Source: Aquarana catesbeiana (Eukaryota > Chordata > Amphibia > Anura > Ranidae). From it: 64,000 nt of DNA. The notes under the pieces were generated by a model that saw nothing but the letters and a program-made list of their open reading frames with translations, searched no databases and was not told the DNA's origin. Each line of letters begins with the position of its first letter. The first letter of the stretch is position 1. Positions 44,325 through 57,105 of the stretch are shown piece after piece. Location: assembly GCF_042186555.1 (NCBI RefSeq), contig NC_133328.1:329586539-329650538 (forward strand), in the 5' to 3' direction. A program made the translations under genes and the position numbers.

Positions 44325-45340
44325 AGTACCCCCTTCTCTTATGAGGCCTTCCCTTCCTCGCCTGGGCCCAGGCTTAAAGGGAAACTCCAGATGAAACCTC
44401 CTCAACAGACGAGGTGCAAAGATCTCAGATGCAGTGATCCTCTCCTCAGGACCAAAAACTTTCCAATGTACGAGGTACATTGAAGAATGCCTCTACGGTG
44501 CTGGGAATCCAGAACTTGACTAACCTCATACTGTAGATTATCCTCAGAGACCGAAATCAAGGTAGGGAGAGGACAAGAGGGCTTATTGAGGACTAAAGTC
44601 TTCTCAGGAATGGGTAAGGGCATGAGAAGACCACAGGAGTCTGAGCAGGGTCCCCCAGACCCTTAAAGATGAGCTGGACATCCAGCACAGGATCATAAGA
44701 CTGGGCAGAGGTCAGTAGATCCCTGAGACCAGGTTGGTTAGAAGGTGATGTGTCACAGGAGTCAAGCTGGATAGCTGAAACACAAGCAGAATGCAGAGAG
44801 TCCTGAAAAAAAGGTTGAAAACCCCAACCTGGCCGAATGGGGCAGTCTATCTAAAGGATGCTTTGAGCTTCTTAGACAGGTTGGAATGGACATAGTAGTA
44901 ATAGGGTGAGACCAGGTTACAGAAGGACCTGAATAAGAAAAAGCAGGAAGCTCACTGGGCATGGGTTGGACTGGCATAACTGGTGCAGAGGCCGACTGAA
45001 TAGTATCACCAGGTGTAGCGACTATCTCAATCGCATCACAGGGAGTAGCGACTGTGGAACTTGCGGACAGGTTAGCCTGGCTGTGCGTCCAAGGGAGTTT
45101 AGGGACAGGCAAAGGTAAATGGTTATGCAAACTGGAGTGAATGATCGGTTCAGGTTCATAGGTGGGCTCCTCACCCAGAGTGCCACATGATCTAGAGAGT
45201 TTATCAGTCCTGCTATTGCAGGACGCATCCCATAAATCACTATATACAGCGGGACGAGTAGAAGATACTGGGATGGTGGCAACAGGAAGTTTCTCTTTTG
45301 GGGTAATCTTGAGTAGACAGGAAGAGGAACAGGAGGAACC
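44325..45340 (-). other. gypsy internal region without recognisable RT
   Basis: Lies between protease and 3' LTR where RT, RNase H and integrase should be. The frames (up to about 122 codons) are Pro/Ser-rich with no YVDD, RNase H or integrase motif, so this is a deleted or rearranged interior. Confidence 0.5.
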
Positions 45341-45860
45341 TCAAGCCAGGATCTGTCCAGCAGTCCAGTCAATGTGTGGAGAATGGAGCCGTAACCAAGG
45401 AAGACCTAATATGATAGGAGATAAAGCCTTAGGTAAGACAAGGAAGGATATCCACTCCTGGTGGAGTGTCCCTACCGACATCTTAACAGGGAGGGTCTGG
45501 AAGTGAATAGAGCCCCCTGGGAGAACAGTGCCATCAGTCGCCAAGACCACCAATGGCGTTGTAAGGGGCAAAAGGGTAAGTCTCATGGAAGATGCAGTTT
45601 CCCAACCCATGAAATTGCCAGCGGCTCCAGAATCCAGATGTGCTGGCATCTTTTTTCCAGGGCCCTCTCCTGAAAGCGAATATTGATCTGGTTACACAAG
45701 GTGATGACACCGTCCAGATCAGCAGGGAGGGATCTTCCTGCTAATTCATCCTTAACTTTATCAGAGAGGCCATGTAAAAAGGTTGCAACTAGGGACTCAT
45801 TATTCCAGCTCAATTCAGCTGTGAGGATACGGAACTGAAGAACATACTGTTCCACAAGCA
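45341..45860 (-). pseudogene. gypsy gag C-terminus and aspartic protease remnant
   Basis: The gag end is read at about 45850-45665 (QFRILTAELSWNNESLV, FLHGLSDKVKDELAGR, a conserved gypsy capsid tail). After a frameshift near 45650 the protease follows: ALDSGAAGNFM-like LDSGAAGNFM with catalytic Asp, VLATDGTVLPGG, and ILGLPWLRLH with its typical GLPWL. The normal zinc knuckle between gag and protease is missing. In the intact element these give particle coat and polyprotein cleavage. It is dead: the reading is broken and the downstream pol is absent. Confidence 0.8.
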
Positions 45861-45986
45861 GGAAACAGGAAGCCAAACAGACAATGGATACACAATGGTT
45901 GATCAGCACCGCTGGCTTGCAGTGCACAGGTTAATATAGGGTTACCTGACAGGGCCTGGATACTACTGCATAACCATGACAATTTG

Positions 45987-47166
45987 GTTATGGGTTTTTC
46001 CTATATTTCTCACTACAAACACTATTATACATTGTTATACACAATTAATTTGTATCCACAGAAGTGGAGCCCATTTCTATTATCATTTGGACATTTCTCT
46101 TGGGGATTTTATGAGTGCTCTCTGTTTTCTCCATGTGTCCTGACACCTCAGCTCCCATGATGGACATCTTCAGTAGCCCTCACCCTCTGGTCGCACACAC
46201 CCCATGAAACTCGTAAGGCTTACACAGATGCTACATGCCCACACAGACGGTTCTATATGTTTTTATTATGAAACTTTAGACCACCCTATACTATGATGTC
46301 CCAAGTGATCTTTTGATGCGGAGGACAGTTTCTCTCATTGTACCATGCAATGTGACTAAAAATATTGTTGACATGCATTATGATTACCGGCATAGTTTTG
46401 CTCTACCACGCTTTTCCATGCTTTTACGTATGATATTTTTGTTAATTTGTTAAGTCTCAACTTCATGCCTCATTCATGCCTCACTCTAGGGAAGTGAATG
46501 AAATCATATTGCACTAAAATTGCTTATGCAGCCATGATGGCTGTATAAGCACTGCATTCCTGCAGCCATTGAAAAATATTATGATAAACTGTGATTGGCT
46601 ACAGCTATCACATGGTACAGGGAGTTAGTGCTTGACCTTGTACCATGTGATCACAGACCAATCACAGAGATCACAGTAGTTCTGAATGGGTGTATGAATG
46701 GCAGCCATCTTTACTACTATTTGACATGTGATTGCTGTGATTGGTCACAGCGATCACATGGTACAAGGGTGAAGCACCGCTACTCAGTACTCAGATTGGT
46801 GATCACACTATCGCGCTGTTGGCACCTTCAGCACATGAGGTGCAGATCTGGGAGGAGGTACGGGTATATTCCCCTGGCTTGACACTTGCTCTGTCTAGCT
46901 GTTTATATGCAGTGTTTAAAGAAATGATGCAGTTTCAATGTTCTGCTTTAAGCATTAATATAAATGCTGCTCCCTGCTAAATGGTATTTAAAACGTTTTG
47001 CATTGACATATGTTCCACTGCATAGTGCCCCTGTCTATTAGCCTTTAAATGGCCCAAATTGATTAAAGATTCAGCTCCCATAGAGTTCAATGGTGTTGAT
47101 ATTTGGCATTCAAACTTCAGCTATGCTCCTCTAAATGAAAACTTGGAACATTCAGCTCATCACTAC
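45987..47166. other. Diverged repeats between gypsy and Harbinger H2
   Basis: Contains an inverted pair near 46585-46665 (GTGATTGGCTACAGCTATCACATGGTAC against GTACCATGTGATCACAGACCAATCAC, split by about 25 bases) and a related third copy near 46738. The end (46990-47163, GCCCCTGTCTATTAG ... TTCAGCTCATCACTACTCCTA) resembles the right part of the TAGGGATGAGC hAT-like MITE. Confidence 0.45.
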
Positions 47167-48069
47167 TCCTAATGCCATGAACACATGTGTGGAATGTCCG
47201 ACAGAAAAAGTTTGACGGAAGATTTTCATCGTATATTCCGATCGTGTGTATGCCTCATCGAACTTTTTTTTCGAAAATTCTGACAGACCTAGAAATTGAA
47301 CATGTTCTAAATATTTCCAACGGAACCAATTCCTATCGTGAAAACTGCTCGTCGGTATGCTGTTCCAACGGACCAAAATCAACGCATGCTCTGAAGCAAG
47401 TATGAGACTGAAGCGCTCGGTGTGGTAAAACTAGCGTTCGTATTGGAGCTAGCACATTCCTGACGCTGCTAATTCTGTGATCTTTTAATGTAGTGCATTC
47501 TTTTCTTCTTTATGATGCTAGAAGAATGAAGTTGTTTTGCTTCTCATATTCACACAGAGTTCTCACAAACTTATTTCTTCATTATTTCTCCTCATCTCAT
47601 GAATAATATTCTATTTTTTAAAAGCCCGATCTCCATAATAATGTTTACAATTATTTTTTATACTTATCTTTTATAATTTTTTATTTCATCAAGATTTATT
47701 TTCCGATTACTTAAAAATTATTTTCTAGTGATCTCCATATAATTTGTTTTTTTTGTGTGTCAAGTTACCACAATAACATTATTAACTTGTATTTTTTATT
47801 GGGAGGTTGGTGTCCCTTGTTAATTTGACATTGTCTTTTTGAAATGTACCTGCTTACTCACAAACAAACTGTCCTTTTTGAAGAAAAACAAATAGGAAAG
47901 TATTTATTGAAAATAAAATATCCATTTATTCTGCGTAACAAAGTAAAGAGGAAGCCAACGCTGGAGAAACTTTTGAAGTTTGGAAAGCCTTTTGGCCCCC
48001 AGGGAACACATTAAGTCTGTGAAAAAGAAACGGTAAGCTTGAGGAGTCCACTAGACTGAACCCAGGCCA

Positions 48070-49377
48070 TCACTTTCTTCTCTTCACTGCAGCCCTCCCT
48101 CCACGCTGCCCTGCACCCTTCCCTGCAGCCTTCCCTGCAACCTTCCTTGGAGGCTGTGGCTCTGGTGGTGGACTTGTGGCAGGAGGAGGAGGAGGAGGAG
48201 GATGGGCTTGCTCATATATGTTGCTGTTCTCAGTCAGCTGGCCCCTCAACCCCTTCTGAAGGGCATTCTGAAGGGCATAAAAAAAAATTCTCTCACAGAG
48301 GAGGCATTGGTCCTTCTCCAATTCCAGCAACCTGGTGGCTAGATAGCAGCCACAGGCCTCTTCAGTGTCAGGGGGGCTCCTGAGGAAATCGCTGGCTTCC
48401 CTAATGAGGCCCAGTGCTGCCTCCTCTGTCATTGTCCCCTTCCTGGGCCTTTTGGTGGTAAGGCAGAGGAGAGGCACCTGGGATTAGATGAGGCTCCTAC
48501 TGGGCCCAGCCACCTTCTGGCTGCCACTGGGCACGGCCTCCTCCTGGCTGCCATTGGGCACGGCCTACTCCTGGCTGCCACTGGGCACGGCCTCCTCCTG
48601 GCTGGCGCTTTCCAGACCCTTGTCCTGGCTGAGCTCATCCTGTGTATAAAAAAGGGACATAGTTGTAGTTTTTGCTTCATCAAGCACACATCATTTTCAG
48701 CTCATGACTCGCAAATTGAATGTTAAATAGATAAATAGAAAAGACTATCATTCTGACCTCAGCATTTTTCAAGCTGGTCACCAACATTTTTGGCTACTAC
48801 TGTCTAGTGATATGTATACATATTTTTTTGTATAAAATCATTGATTTGTAAGCAATTCTAACATCTAGGTAACATCATTAATATTAGGAAAATAAATATG
48901 TCTAAAAAAGAATATACCTGACTCCAGCTGGGCGCATCCACTTCTTCCAGGATGGAAGGCCCAGGTTGTTCCTCGTCAGCCTCTGCTGGGGTTGAGGGAA
49001 GGGTGAAGGTAAGGCTGCAGGTAAGGGTAGAAAGTTATTCCCCAGCTTCAGTCTGGTTGTCCAGAAACCGCACTTTGTTGAAGTACCACAGACTGGATAC
49101 ATACACTTGCGCTGCTGATGCTCCTGATCTGAGGGATTTCTTGATTGTATTATGCTCCTTCTTTTACATGTTCCTCAAGATCCCAATTTTATTTTCCACA
49201 AACTTGATTTTTGCATCGGGGACCCGAGTTTTCACAAATTCCAGTAGTTTCTCCAGCGATGAATTCATAGCTGTTTTTTTTATAATATAAGCTGTGTTTC
49301 ACCTCCCACAAATTCCTCATCTCCCAGTATCTGTCTATGAAACTGCCCATGAATTCTGGGTTCTTAAAGGGATTCAT
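48070..49377 (-). pseudogene. H2 MADF-domain protein, broken
   Basis: Exon 1 starts MNPFKNPEFMGSFIDRYWEMRNLWEVKHSLYY at 49377. A frameshift near 49275 leads to the remaining fold (VSSLWYFNKVRFLDNQ-like, 49090-49050). The intron is about 48915-48640. Exon 2 has Ser-Gln-Glu repeats with a TAG and a TAA in frame, then a 135-codon open tail (48477-48070): helix EEAALGLIREASDFLR, LLELEKDQCLLCERI, a proline tract and a basic end. It aligns with the H1 MADF gene throughout (shared PDTEEA-like and LLCE blocks). Same divergent position next to Myb. Three or more lesions make it non-functional. Confidence 0.75.
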
Positions 49378-52300
49378 CTTTGCTGTAAGGCAATTTACAA
49401 GACAAAAACACTAATGTCAGCCTAAACTCTCATTATCTTATCCCAATATAGGCCTCAATCTTGAAGCAGTATAGGCCACTGTGATGGGCCAAGTTCAAAT
49501 TTTACCTTCGTTTAGCACGCTCGTCACTTCCGAAAGCCCGGAGCCAGAAATGTCTCAATCCCGGAGGAGGAGGTTTAAGGCCTCCAATATGGCCTTTGGA
49601 GAAATGGTGGAGATGGTGGACATCTTGCGGAGAAACGATTATGATGGAAAGCATGGACCGTACACGCAGCCGAATTTGTGCAAGGCCAAAATCATGACAA
49701 AAGTTGTGAAGACTCTGCAGCAGAATTTTGGGGTACGACGCTCCAAAGACCAATTAAGGAAAGGCTGGTCCGACCTTAAACTGAGGGAGCTGGATCAGTA
49801 TACAAGAATAAAGAAAGTGCTTGAAAAAAGGAAGTACTTGTTGTGTGTTGCTATTATGATATTTAACTTGCATCCTGCTCCATGTGCTTTTCTTTACTGT
49901 TGTACAGTTTTAAATGGCTACTTTCATGTTCGTGGGTACAGTAATCGTTCGTAGGAAACATTGTTCATTTGCAAATAAATACAATGTTTTTAGCTGATAC
50001 AGAGTTAACTACATTTTGGTCATGCTAATTTGTCTTATTAAAAGAAGTTTAGGACATTGTTGTCTAGATGTCTCTGAAACTAGAATGAATTGCAAACTTC
50101 ATTTAGTGGAATGTAAGGAGAGGACACTCAGCAGCTGTTTACACATCTGGACTCAGGAGCACTAGTGTGGGACACCAGAGCACATTCTTTAGGGTGACCC
50201 ACACAGGTGCTCCAGTGGATACTTGGGGTGTCTCCATCTATGAAACTTGGCCAAAAAAGTAATTATTTCAGCTTGGTTAAAAGGGAATTAATCATGTCTT
50301 CAACTTGGATCTCTACCCAAACAGACAATTGTACACCACTTCCTTGTCAAAAGAAGTTTATTGAGTATACAATGTTATAAAGATACATAAAGTAAGTTTA
50401 CAAGGATCTATAAAGTAAGCTCATTGTTTTACAGTAGGGTTTATATAGGTAAATATCATGAAATTTTAAATATTAAACATTGGGTTCACGTAAACCTAAA
50501 TTAAAGATATATATCATTTCCTTAGTTACTTTTGTAGGTATTTAAATGATTTATACCTACTATACATATTGTTTACAAGTAGAGTGTATATAGGTCAAAT
50601 AAATTCTGATAATGAGCTTTAATCGTAAGGTGGAGAAAAGGAAAGAGAAAGAAGAAAAAGGGTTGAAAGGTAGAGGTATGGTCCACAAGGTTGTCCCGCT
50701 CGTCAGTTTATTATTCTTTTTAGTTCTCTTTGAAGCCTTAGAATGGGTGTCTCTGTAAGTCATTTAATCTGTTACCATGGCAACAGGACAGAGTCATTGA
50801 AGTTTGACAGGAACTGTTGTTTTATCCAAGGATGCCAAAGTTTTTCAAATTTTGGAATTTGATTTTGATCGATGGCTACCATCTTAGCATGGGACATTGT
50901 ATTATTCATTCTGTGAATTGTTTCTGCTAGTACTAATGTAGATTTCCATGCCTTGGCCACTGTTTGTTTTGCAGCCGTTATTAGTTGGATCATAAGTTTG
51001 AATTGAGAGAGTGTTAACCATTCCGGTTTTAGATTAAGTAAAGTTAAATATGGATCTGGTTGTATTATTTTTTAAAATATTTTAGATGCAATCACGAAGA
51101 CTTCCTTCCAGAAGGTTTGGATTACTGGGCACGTCCACTATATGTGTAAATATGTGCCTATTTCTGGGCATCCTCGAAAACAAAGAGCTGAGGTATTAGG
51201 TGAATATTTTGCCACTCTAGCGGGTACAAGGTACCAGCGAGTTAGGACTTTATAATTTGTCTCCAGTGCTAAGATGTTGGGTGAAGATGACTTAGATGTG
51301 AGCCATATGTTAGACCAGTCCGTGTCTTCTAAAGTTCGTCCCAGGTCCTCCTCCCACCTCTGAACGTAAGAGGGTCTATTAAGATTTGCTACTCCATATA
51401 ATTGATTATAAAGTGATGAAATTGTACCTTTAGCAAATGGATCTTTTGTACAGATTGATTCAAAAATGGATAATTGGGATAATGGTGTATCCCCCTTTAG
51501 GAATGGTGTATAGAAATTTTTGATTTGGAGATATCTAAATATCTCAGAGTTTGGTAGATCATATTTTTCTCTAAGCGATGGGAATGAAAGGAATGATTTA
51601 GATGCTATGAAGTCATTTAGTGTCTGAATGCCTGATGTTGTCCAAGCTTTAAAAGAATTTGGGTAGATCCATGCCGGATAAAAGGCCGGATTTCTGATAA
51701 AAGAAAGGAGAGGATTGTGTGGAGATTGTAACTGATATTTGGTTTTTAGTTTATCCCAGAGAGATAAGAAGTGTTTAGTTATGGGATTATGAATTTTAAA
51801 GCGGTCTTTAGGATCAAGCCATAATAAATTTGATATTAATAGAGGGTCATTTTCTGAAGCCTCTATAAATACCCATAATGGGATTTCCTGTTTTGCATGG
51901 TATTTGGACAGACTGGCCAAATGTGCTGCTCTGTAGTAGTTAGTAAAATTAGGGTATCCCAGGCCTCCTTTATTTTTGGGAAGATGTAGTGTGTGTATAG
52001 GTATACGTGGTTTAGAAGAGCCCCATATAAACGAAGTTGCTCTTTTTTGTACTATTCTCAAAAAATAGGAAGGAATTGGAATAGGGAGGACTCTGAATAG
52101 ATAAAGCAATTTGGGTAGAATAGTCATTTTGATTGCATTAATCTTCCCTATCCAGGATAAAGGAAGTTGCGACCATTGTTTTATTAGATTTGTGATCTGT
52201 CTTAATACAGGAGGATAATTGGTTGAGAATAAGTCAGAATGAGATGCTGTTAAATGAATTCCAAGATATGGGATTGATTTTTCTGCCCATGTGAATGGGA

Positions 52301-53743
52301 GTGCAGCCCTAGCCGGGATCAATTCCATGTTTGTGAGTGAAATATTAAGCACTAGGCATTTCTTAGGATTAATCATAAGGCCGGATAGGGCTGCAAATCC
52401 ATCAAGAGCTGGTATTAAGTTAGGACCAGAGACCTGTGGTGATGATAGAAAAAGTAATATATCGTCTGCAAATATACATAATTTGTGTGTAATACCTCCT
52501 ACTTCAATGCCAGTTATAGTTTGGTTTGTTCTGATGTATTGGGCCATGGGTTCGAGTATAAGGGCAAATAATAAGGGAGATAATGGGCAACCCTGTCGGG
52601 TACCTCTTTCGATATTAAAGGCTTCAGATTTGTATCCAGCATATTTTATATAGGCTTTGGGTTTATTATATAATGCTTTGATCCATGTTAAAAAGTGGGG
52701 TCCAAAACCCCATTTTTGTAATGAATATTGCATATATTGCCAGGATACTGTGTCAAATGCCCTCTTAATATCGAGAGATAGAAAACATAAAGGGATTTTC
52801 CGTTTTTTAGCAATATGTGCCAATAACACTGCCCTGCGTATATTATCGCCTGCCTGTCTATTTGACAAGAAGCCTACTTGATCTCTATGTATTAATTTTC
52901 CTATAATGCTATTGAGGCGTTTTGCTATTATTTTTGCTAATAATTTAATATCGAGGTTTAACAGAGAGATAGGCCGATAATTCACACAGGAAGTATCATC
53001 AGAAAGGGGTTTTGGGATCATACAAACAATTGCCATTAGTGTTTCTTGCCGAAAAGAATGTCCATCTAGAAGTTTGTTAAAAGTTTCAGTGAGAATGGGA
53101 GAGAGTATTTCTGAGAATGTTTTATAGTATAAAGCCGAGTAGCCGTCTGGGCCTGGTCTTTTGTTAAGTTTTAGGTCTTTTATGGCGTTAGCAACTTCAT
53201 CTATAGTTATAGGCTCATCCAAACTGCTTTTTTGATTCTGAGATAACTCAGGTAAGGTTATTTTTGAGAAGAAGGATTCAGCCTCTGTAGGATTAAATTC
53301 ATTGTTTGTCTTGTATAAAGTTGCGAGATGTGAGTGAAATTTATGGACTATTTTAACTGGATTACAAGTGTAAACATTTTTTGATAATTTCAAACGTATT
53401 GGTTTGAAAGATTTGTTAGTTGAATTTAATGCCCGAGCCAAATATGTACCTGGTTTGTTTGTATTCATGTAGAAATTGTGTTTGGAGCGTTTGAGGAATT
53501 TATCAACTGACTCAGTGAGAAATAGATCGTATTCCAATCTAGATTTTTCCAGATGAGATTTTGTACTCTGGGATGGATTATCTTGAAATGATATGTAGGC
53601 TGCATTAAAATTGAGTTCTAGTTTTTTTGCTAGATTTTTGCGTTCCCGTTTAAATAGTGCCATTTGTCTTTGTATTGTACCACGCAAGACAGGCTTATGA
53701 GCTTCCCACAGTGTTATTGGGGAGATGTCTGTTGTATTATTAA

Positions 53744-56700
53744 CCACTTCAGCCCCGGAAGGATTTACCCCCTTCCTGACCAGAGCACTTTTTACAATTT
53801 GGCACTGCGTCGCCGAGTACATGGATACCAAACATGACATGCTTTACAATTGCGCACAAACGTGCAGTGGCAACAAAATAAATACATTTTTAAAAGCCTT
53901 TAAAAAGCCTTTACAGGTTACCACTTTAGATTTACAGAGGAGGTCTACTGCTAAAATTACTGCCCTCGATCTGACCGTCGCGGTGATACCTCACATGCAT
54001 GGTGCAATTGCTGTTTACATTTGATGCCAGACCGACGCTTGCGTTCGCCTTAGCGCGAGAGCAGGGGGGATAGGGGTGCTTTTTTTTTTTTTTTTCTTTA
54101 TTATTTTTTTGCTTTTTTATCTTATTTTAAAACTGTTCCTTTCATTTTTTTTTTTTTTTTTAATCATTTTTATTGTTATCTCAGGGAATGTAAATATCCC
54201 CTATGATAGCAATAGGTAGTGACAGGTACTCTTTTTTGAAAAAATTGGGGTCTATTAGACCCTAGATTTCTCCTCTGCCCTCAAAGCATCTGACCACACC
54301 AAGATCGGTGTGATAAAATGCTTCCCCAATTTCCCAATGGCGCTATTTACATCCGGCGAAATCTAAGTCATAAAATGCTCGTAGCTTCCGGTTTCTTAGG
54401 CCATAGAGATGTTTGGAGCCACTCTGGTCTCTGATCAGCTCTATGGTCAGCTGGCTGAATCACCGGCTGCATTCTCAGGTTCCCTGTTGAGACAGGAGAG
54501 CCAGAGAAAAACATGGAAGACTGTGTGGGGGGGGCATTCTCTCCCACTGCTTGTAAAAGCAGTCTAGAGGCTAATTAGCTGCTAGGATTGCTTTTACATG
54601 AAAGCCGACTGCTGGCTGAAAAGAATGATACCAAGATGATACCTAAACCTGCAAGCATCATTCTGGTATAACCACTCAGTCGTGAATGCTGTACCTGAAG
54701 ACAAAAAAATGGTTAACAATAAAGCACAGTAAACGATAAAGTATAACAAATTGCAGACCTGAAAAGCAAACATGATAAAACATAATAACAATAAAACATT
54801 GCAGAATAGAATACAGTAAAAAAGAGCAGAACAATAGAGAGAATAGAGAGAGAGAATAGAGAGAGAACAATAAAACAACAACTATTATTTTTTATTTTAT
54901 ATTTTTGTTTGTGTTTTTTTTTTTTTTTACACTTTTTTTGTAACTGTAACTTTTATAACTGTAACCGGTTCCAGGTTCGGGTCTCTCAAAATGCGATGGC
55001 ATCTTGGAAGACCCTGTGAAAGTGTGTCCTAGTCTGTGCAATGCTGTACCCTACGCTAATACTCAACTAGTGAATGGTAGCGTTCAAAACATTCACCAAT
55101 GCAAAGACCAGGATTGTCAGGACAGGAGGGACAATAATAGCGGTGTCACGCCTATATCCGCGTTTGCTGCAGACACAACATCTTTTTTGGGGGGGTTCGT
55201 TGGGTAGGGGTACTCGGGAGGACATAAAAATGCCTCTCATGCAGCCGACTGCATTTGGTTGGGGGATGTGAATGGGGGAAGTACGGGCGCTGCAGAAGTG
55301 GTGGGTTCCCAATTAGGATTGGCGAATGCAGCAGGAAGGGGATTATGGGCACGACGGGTCTGTGTTTGTCCTCTTGGTGGCAGCGGGACACTACTTGTGC
55401 TTGCCAGCTCACCAGCTTGAACTGCACTTATGGGACTCGCCACGTCACCAAGTGTTACCCCAGTGCTGGTTTGACTACGACCGGGGTGTACTAGGCCGCT
55501 GGCGCTTGCCAGTTCACCAAAACGCTACCAAAAAAACTGTTAGCGATCGCAGGGATCAGGCCTGACTCTGCGAACGCTGCAGTTATGCGTTTAGTGTTTT
55601 GTAAGTGACAGTGATCGATCGATACTGCACTTGGGTGGGCTGGGCCGGGGGGAGGGGCAAAACGCAGGTGCTAGCAGGTATCTGGGTTGATCCCGCTAAC
55701 ACTGCGTTTTTGGGAACCCTAAACTGCTGGGGACGCTAGTATAGATCTGATCGGATCAGATATTGATGCGTTCAGATACTATACCACTAAGGGAGGTGTA
55801 CGGTGCGTGGGTGTTAGCGCTACTGGCACTAACCTGACGCTGCCTGGGGCTGGTGCTTGCCAGTTCACCAAAACGCTACCAAAAAAACTGTTATCGATCG
55901 CAGGGATCAGGCCTGACTCTGCGAACGCTGCAGTTATGCGTTTAGTGTTTTGTAAGTGACAGTGATCGATCGATACTGCACTTGGGTGGGCTGGGCCGAG
56001 CCGGGCGGAGGGGCAAAATGCAGGTGCTAGCAGGTATCTGGGCTGATCCCGCTAACACTGTGTTTTTGGGAACCCTAAACTGCTGGGGACGCTAGTATAG
56101 ATCTGATCGGATCAGATATTGATCCGTTCAGATACTATACCACTAAGGGAGGCGTATGCTGCGTGCGTGGGTGTTAGCGGTACTGGCGCTAATCTGACGC
56201 TGCCTGGGGAGACGCATATCACCGCCGGGCGATCAGGGGGCTAAATTTTTAATCGGTAATAAAAGGCGGGTGCCCTGACACTATAAAAAATAAACAAACT
56301 AACCAGCGTCACCCGTAACGGTTATACAGTGATCAGTGGTGAAAGGGTTAACTAGGGGGCCATCAAGGGGTTAAAACATTTATTAGGTAGTATATGGGGG
56401 TCCCTGTCGCTATAAAACGCTGACGGCGAACCTAAATATTTACGTCCCTAACTAGCGTCACCAGCGACACTAATACAGCGATCAGAAAAATGATCGCTTA
56501 GCGACACTGGTGACGGGGGTGATCAAGGGGTTAAAACTTTATTAGGGGGGGTTAGGGGGGTACCCTAGACCTAAAGGGGGCCTAACACTCACTGCCCTAA
56601 CACTGTAACTGTCACAAACTGACACCAATACAGTAATCAGAAAAAAAAAAAAAAAAAACCTGCTTGGTGTCAGTTTGTGACAGGGAGGGGGGTGATTGGG

Positions 56701-57105
56701 GGGGATCGGGGGTCGATCGGGGGGGGGATCGGGGTTATTTGTGTGCCTGGCATGTTCTACTGTGTGTGTGTGTGTGTTGTGCACTTACATTACAGTCTTC
56801 TCTCCTCGGCCCGGAACGGAAAATACTGAGCCGAGGAGAGATGATATAATTTCCTCTGCCTCTGTGTACAATACAGAGGCAGGGAAATGATCCCATTGGC
56901 TGAGAGCGATCGCGAGGGGGGGGCCACGAATGGATGGCCTCCCCCTCACCACCGATCGCCGGGGGAGATTTGCCGACCGCTGCAGGCACCGGGGGGGTCC
57001 GATCGGACCCCCCACCCGCGGGCAGGCAAGGACGTACCTGTACGTCCTTTTGCCTGCCCGTGCCATTCTGCCGACGTATATAGTCGTGCGGCGGTCGGCA
57101 AGTGG
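53744..57105. mobile_element. TTAA element, copy 1 (deletion derivative) in L1-B ORF2
   Basis: TTAA at 53740-53743 and 57106-57109, termini CCACTTCAGCC and GGCAAGTGG. The L1-B reading joins across a single TTAA (ISIN-NTTD), showing precise insertion. From 53814 to 55030 it matches copy 2 at 62827-64000 almost base for base. It lacks about 2.1 kb present in copy 2 between GGCACTGCGTCG and CCGAGTACATGG. Contains a 355-bp tandem duplication and G-rich palindromes near 56700-57060. No transposase frame: non-autonomous, piggyBac-like by TSD and TIR. Confidence 0.85.
55497..56206. repeat. Two 355-bp tandem repeats in TTAA copy 1
   Basis: GCTTGCCAGTTCACCAAAAC opens both units (55504 and 55855 region), followed by near-identical text through GTGATCGATCGATACTGC, GATCTGATCGGATCAGATAT and TGTTAGCG. 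The units differ by a few substitutions and a short GAGCCGGGCG-type gain in the second. Rich in GATC palindromes. Confidence 0.85.

Larger units (their letters stand above)
43599..45981 (-). mobile_element. Ty3/gypsy-type LTR retrotransposon, heavily deleted
   Basis: Perfect 5-bp TSD ATTTG at 43594-43598 and 45982-45986. Read on minus, it starts TGTCATGGTTATGC at 45981 and ends CCTGACA at 43599. The full 3' LTR is 43599-44324 (726 bp), preceded by a polypurine tract AAGAGAAGGGGG. The 5' LTR keeps only about 125 bases (45857-45981), with an internal gap, and joins directly to gag. RT, RNase H and integrase are absent. Confidence 0.85.

Noticed and set aside
53840..53842. Start codon of a 900-aa ORF2 protein
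   Set aside because: The ATG is in the inserted TTAA element; native ORF2 starts at 57921 with the endonuclease.
54594..54881. Hydrophobic 95-codon minus frame as a small membrane protein (also 63546-63945)
   Set aside because: Lies in both copies of the TTAA element but reflects (AGAGAATAG)-like simple sequence; length and ends differ between copies, with no conserved start.
55590..56130. Transcription-factor site cluster (GATCGATCGAT, GATCTGATCGGATC)
   Set aside because: These are palindromic bits of a 355-bp tandem repeat in a transposon; no gene nearby to regulate.
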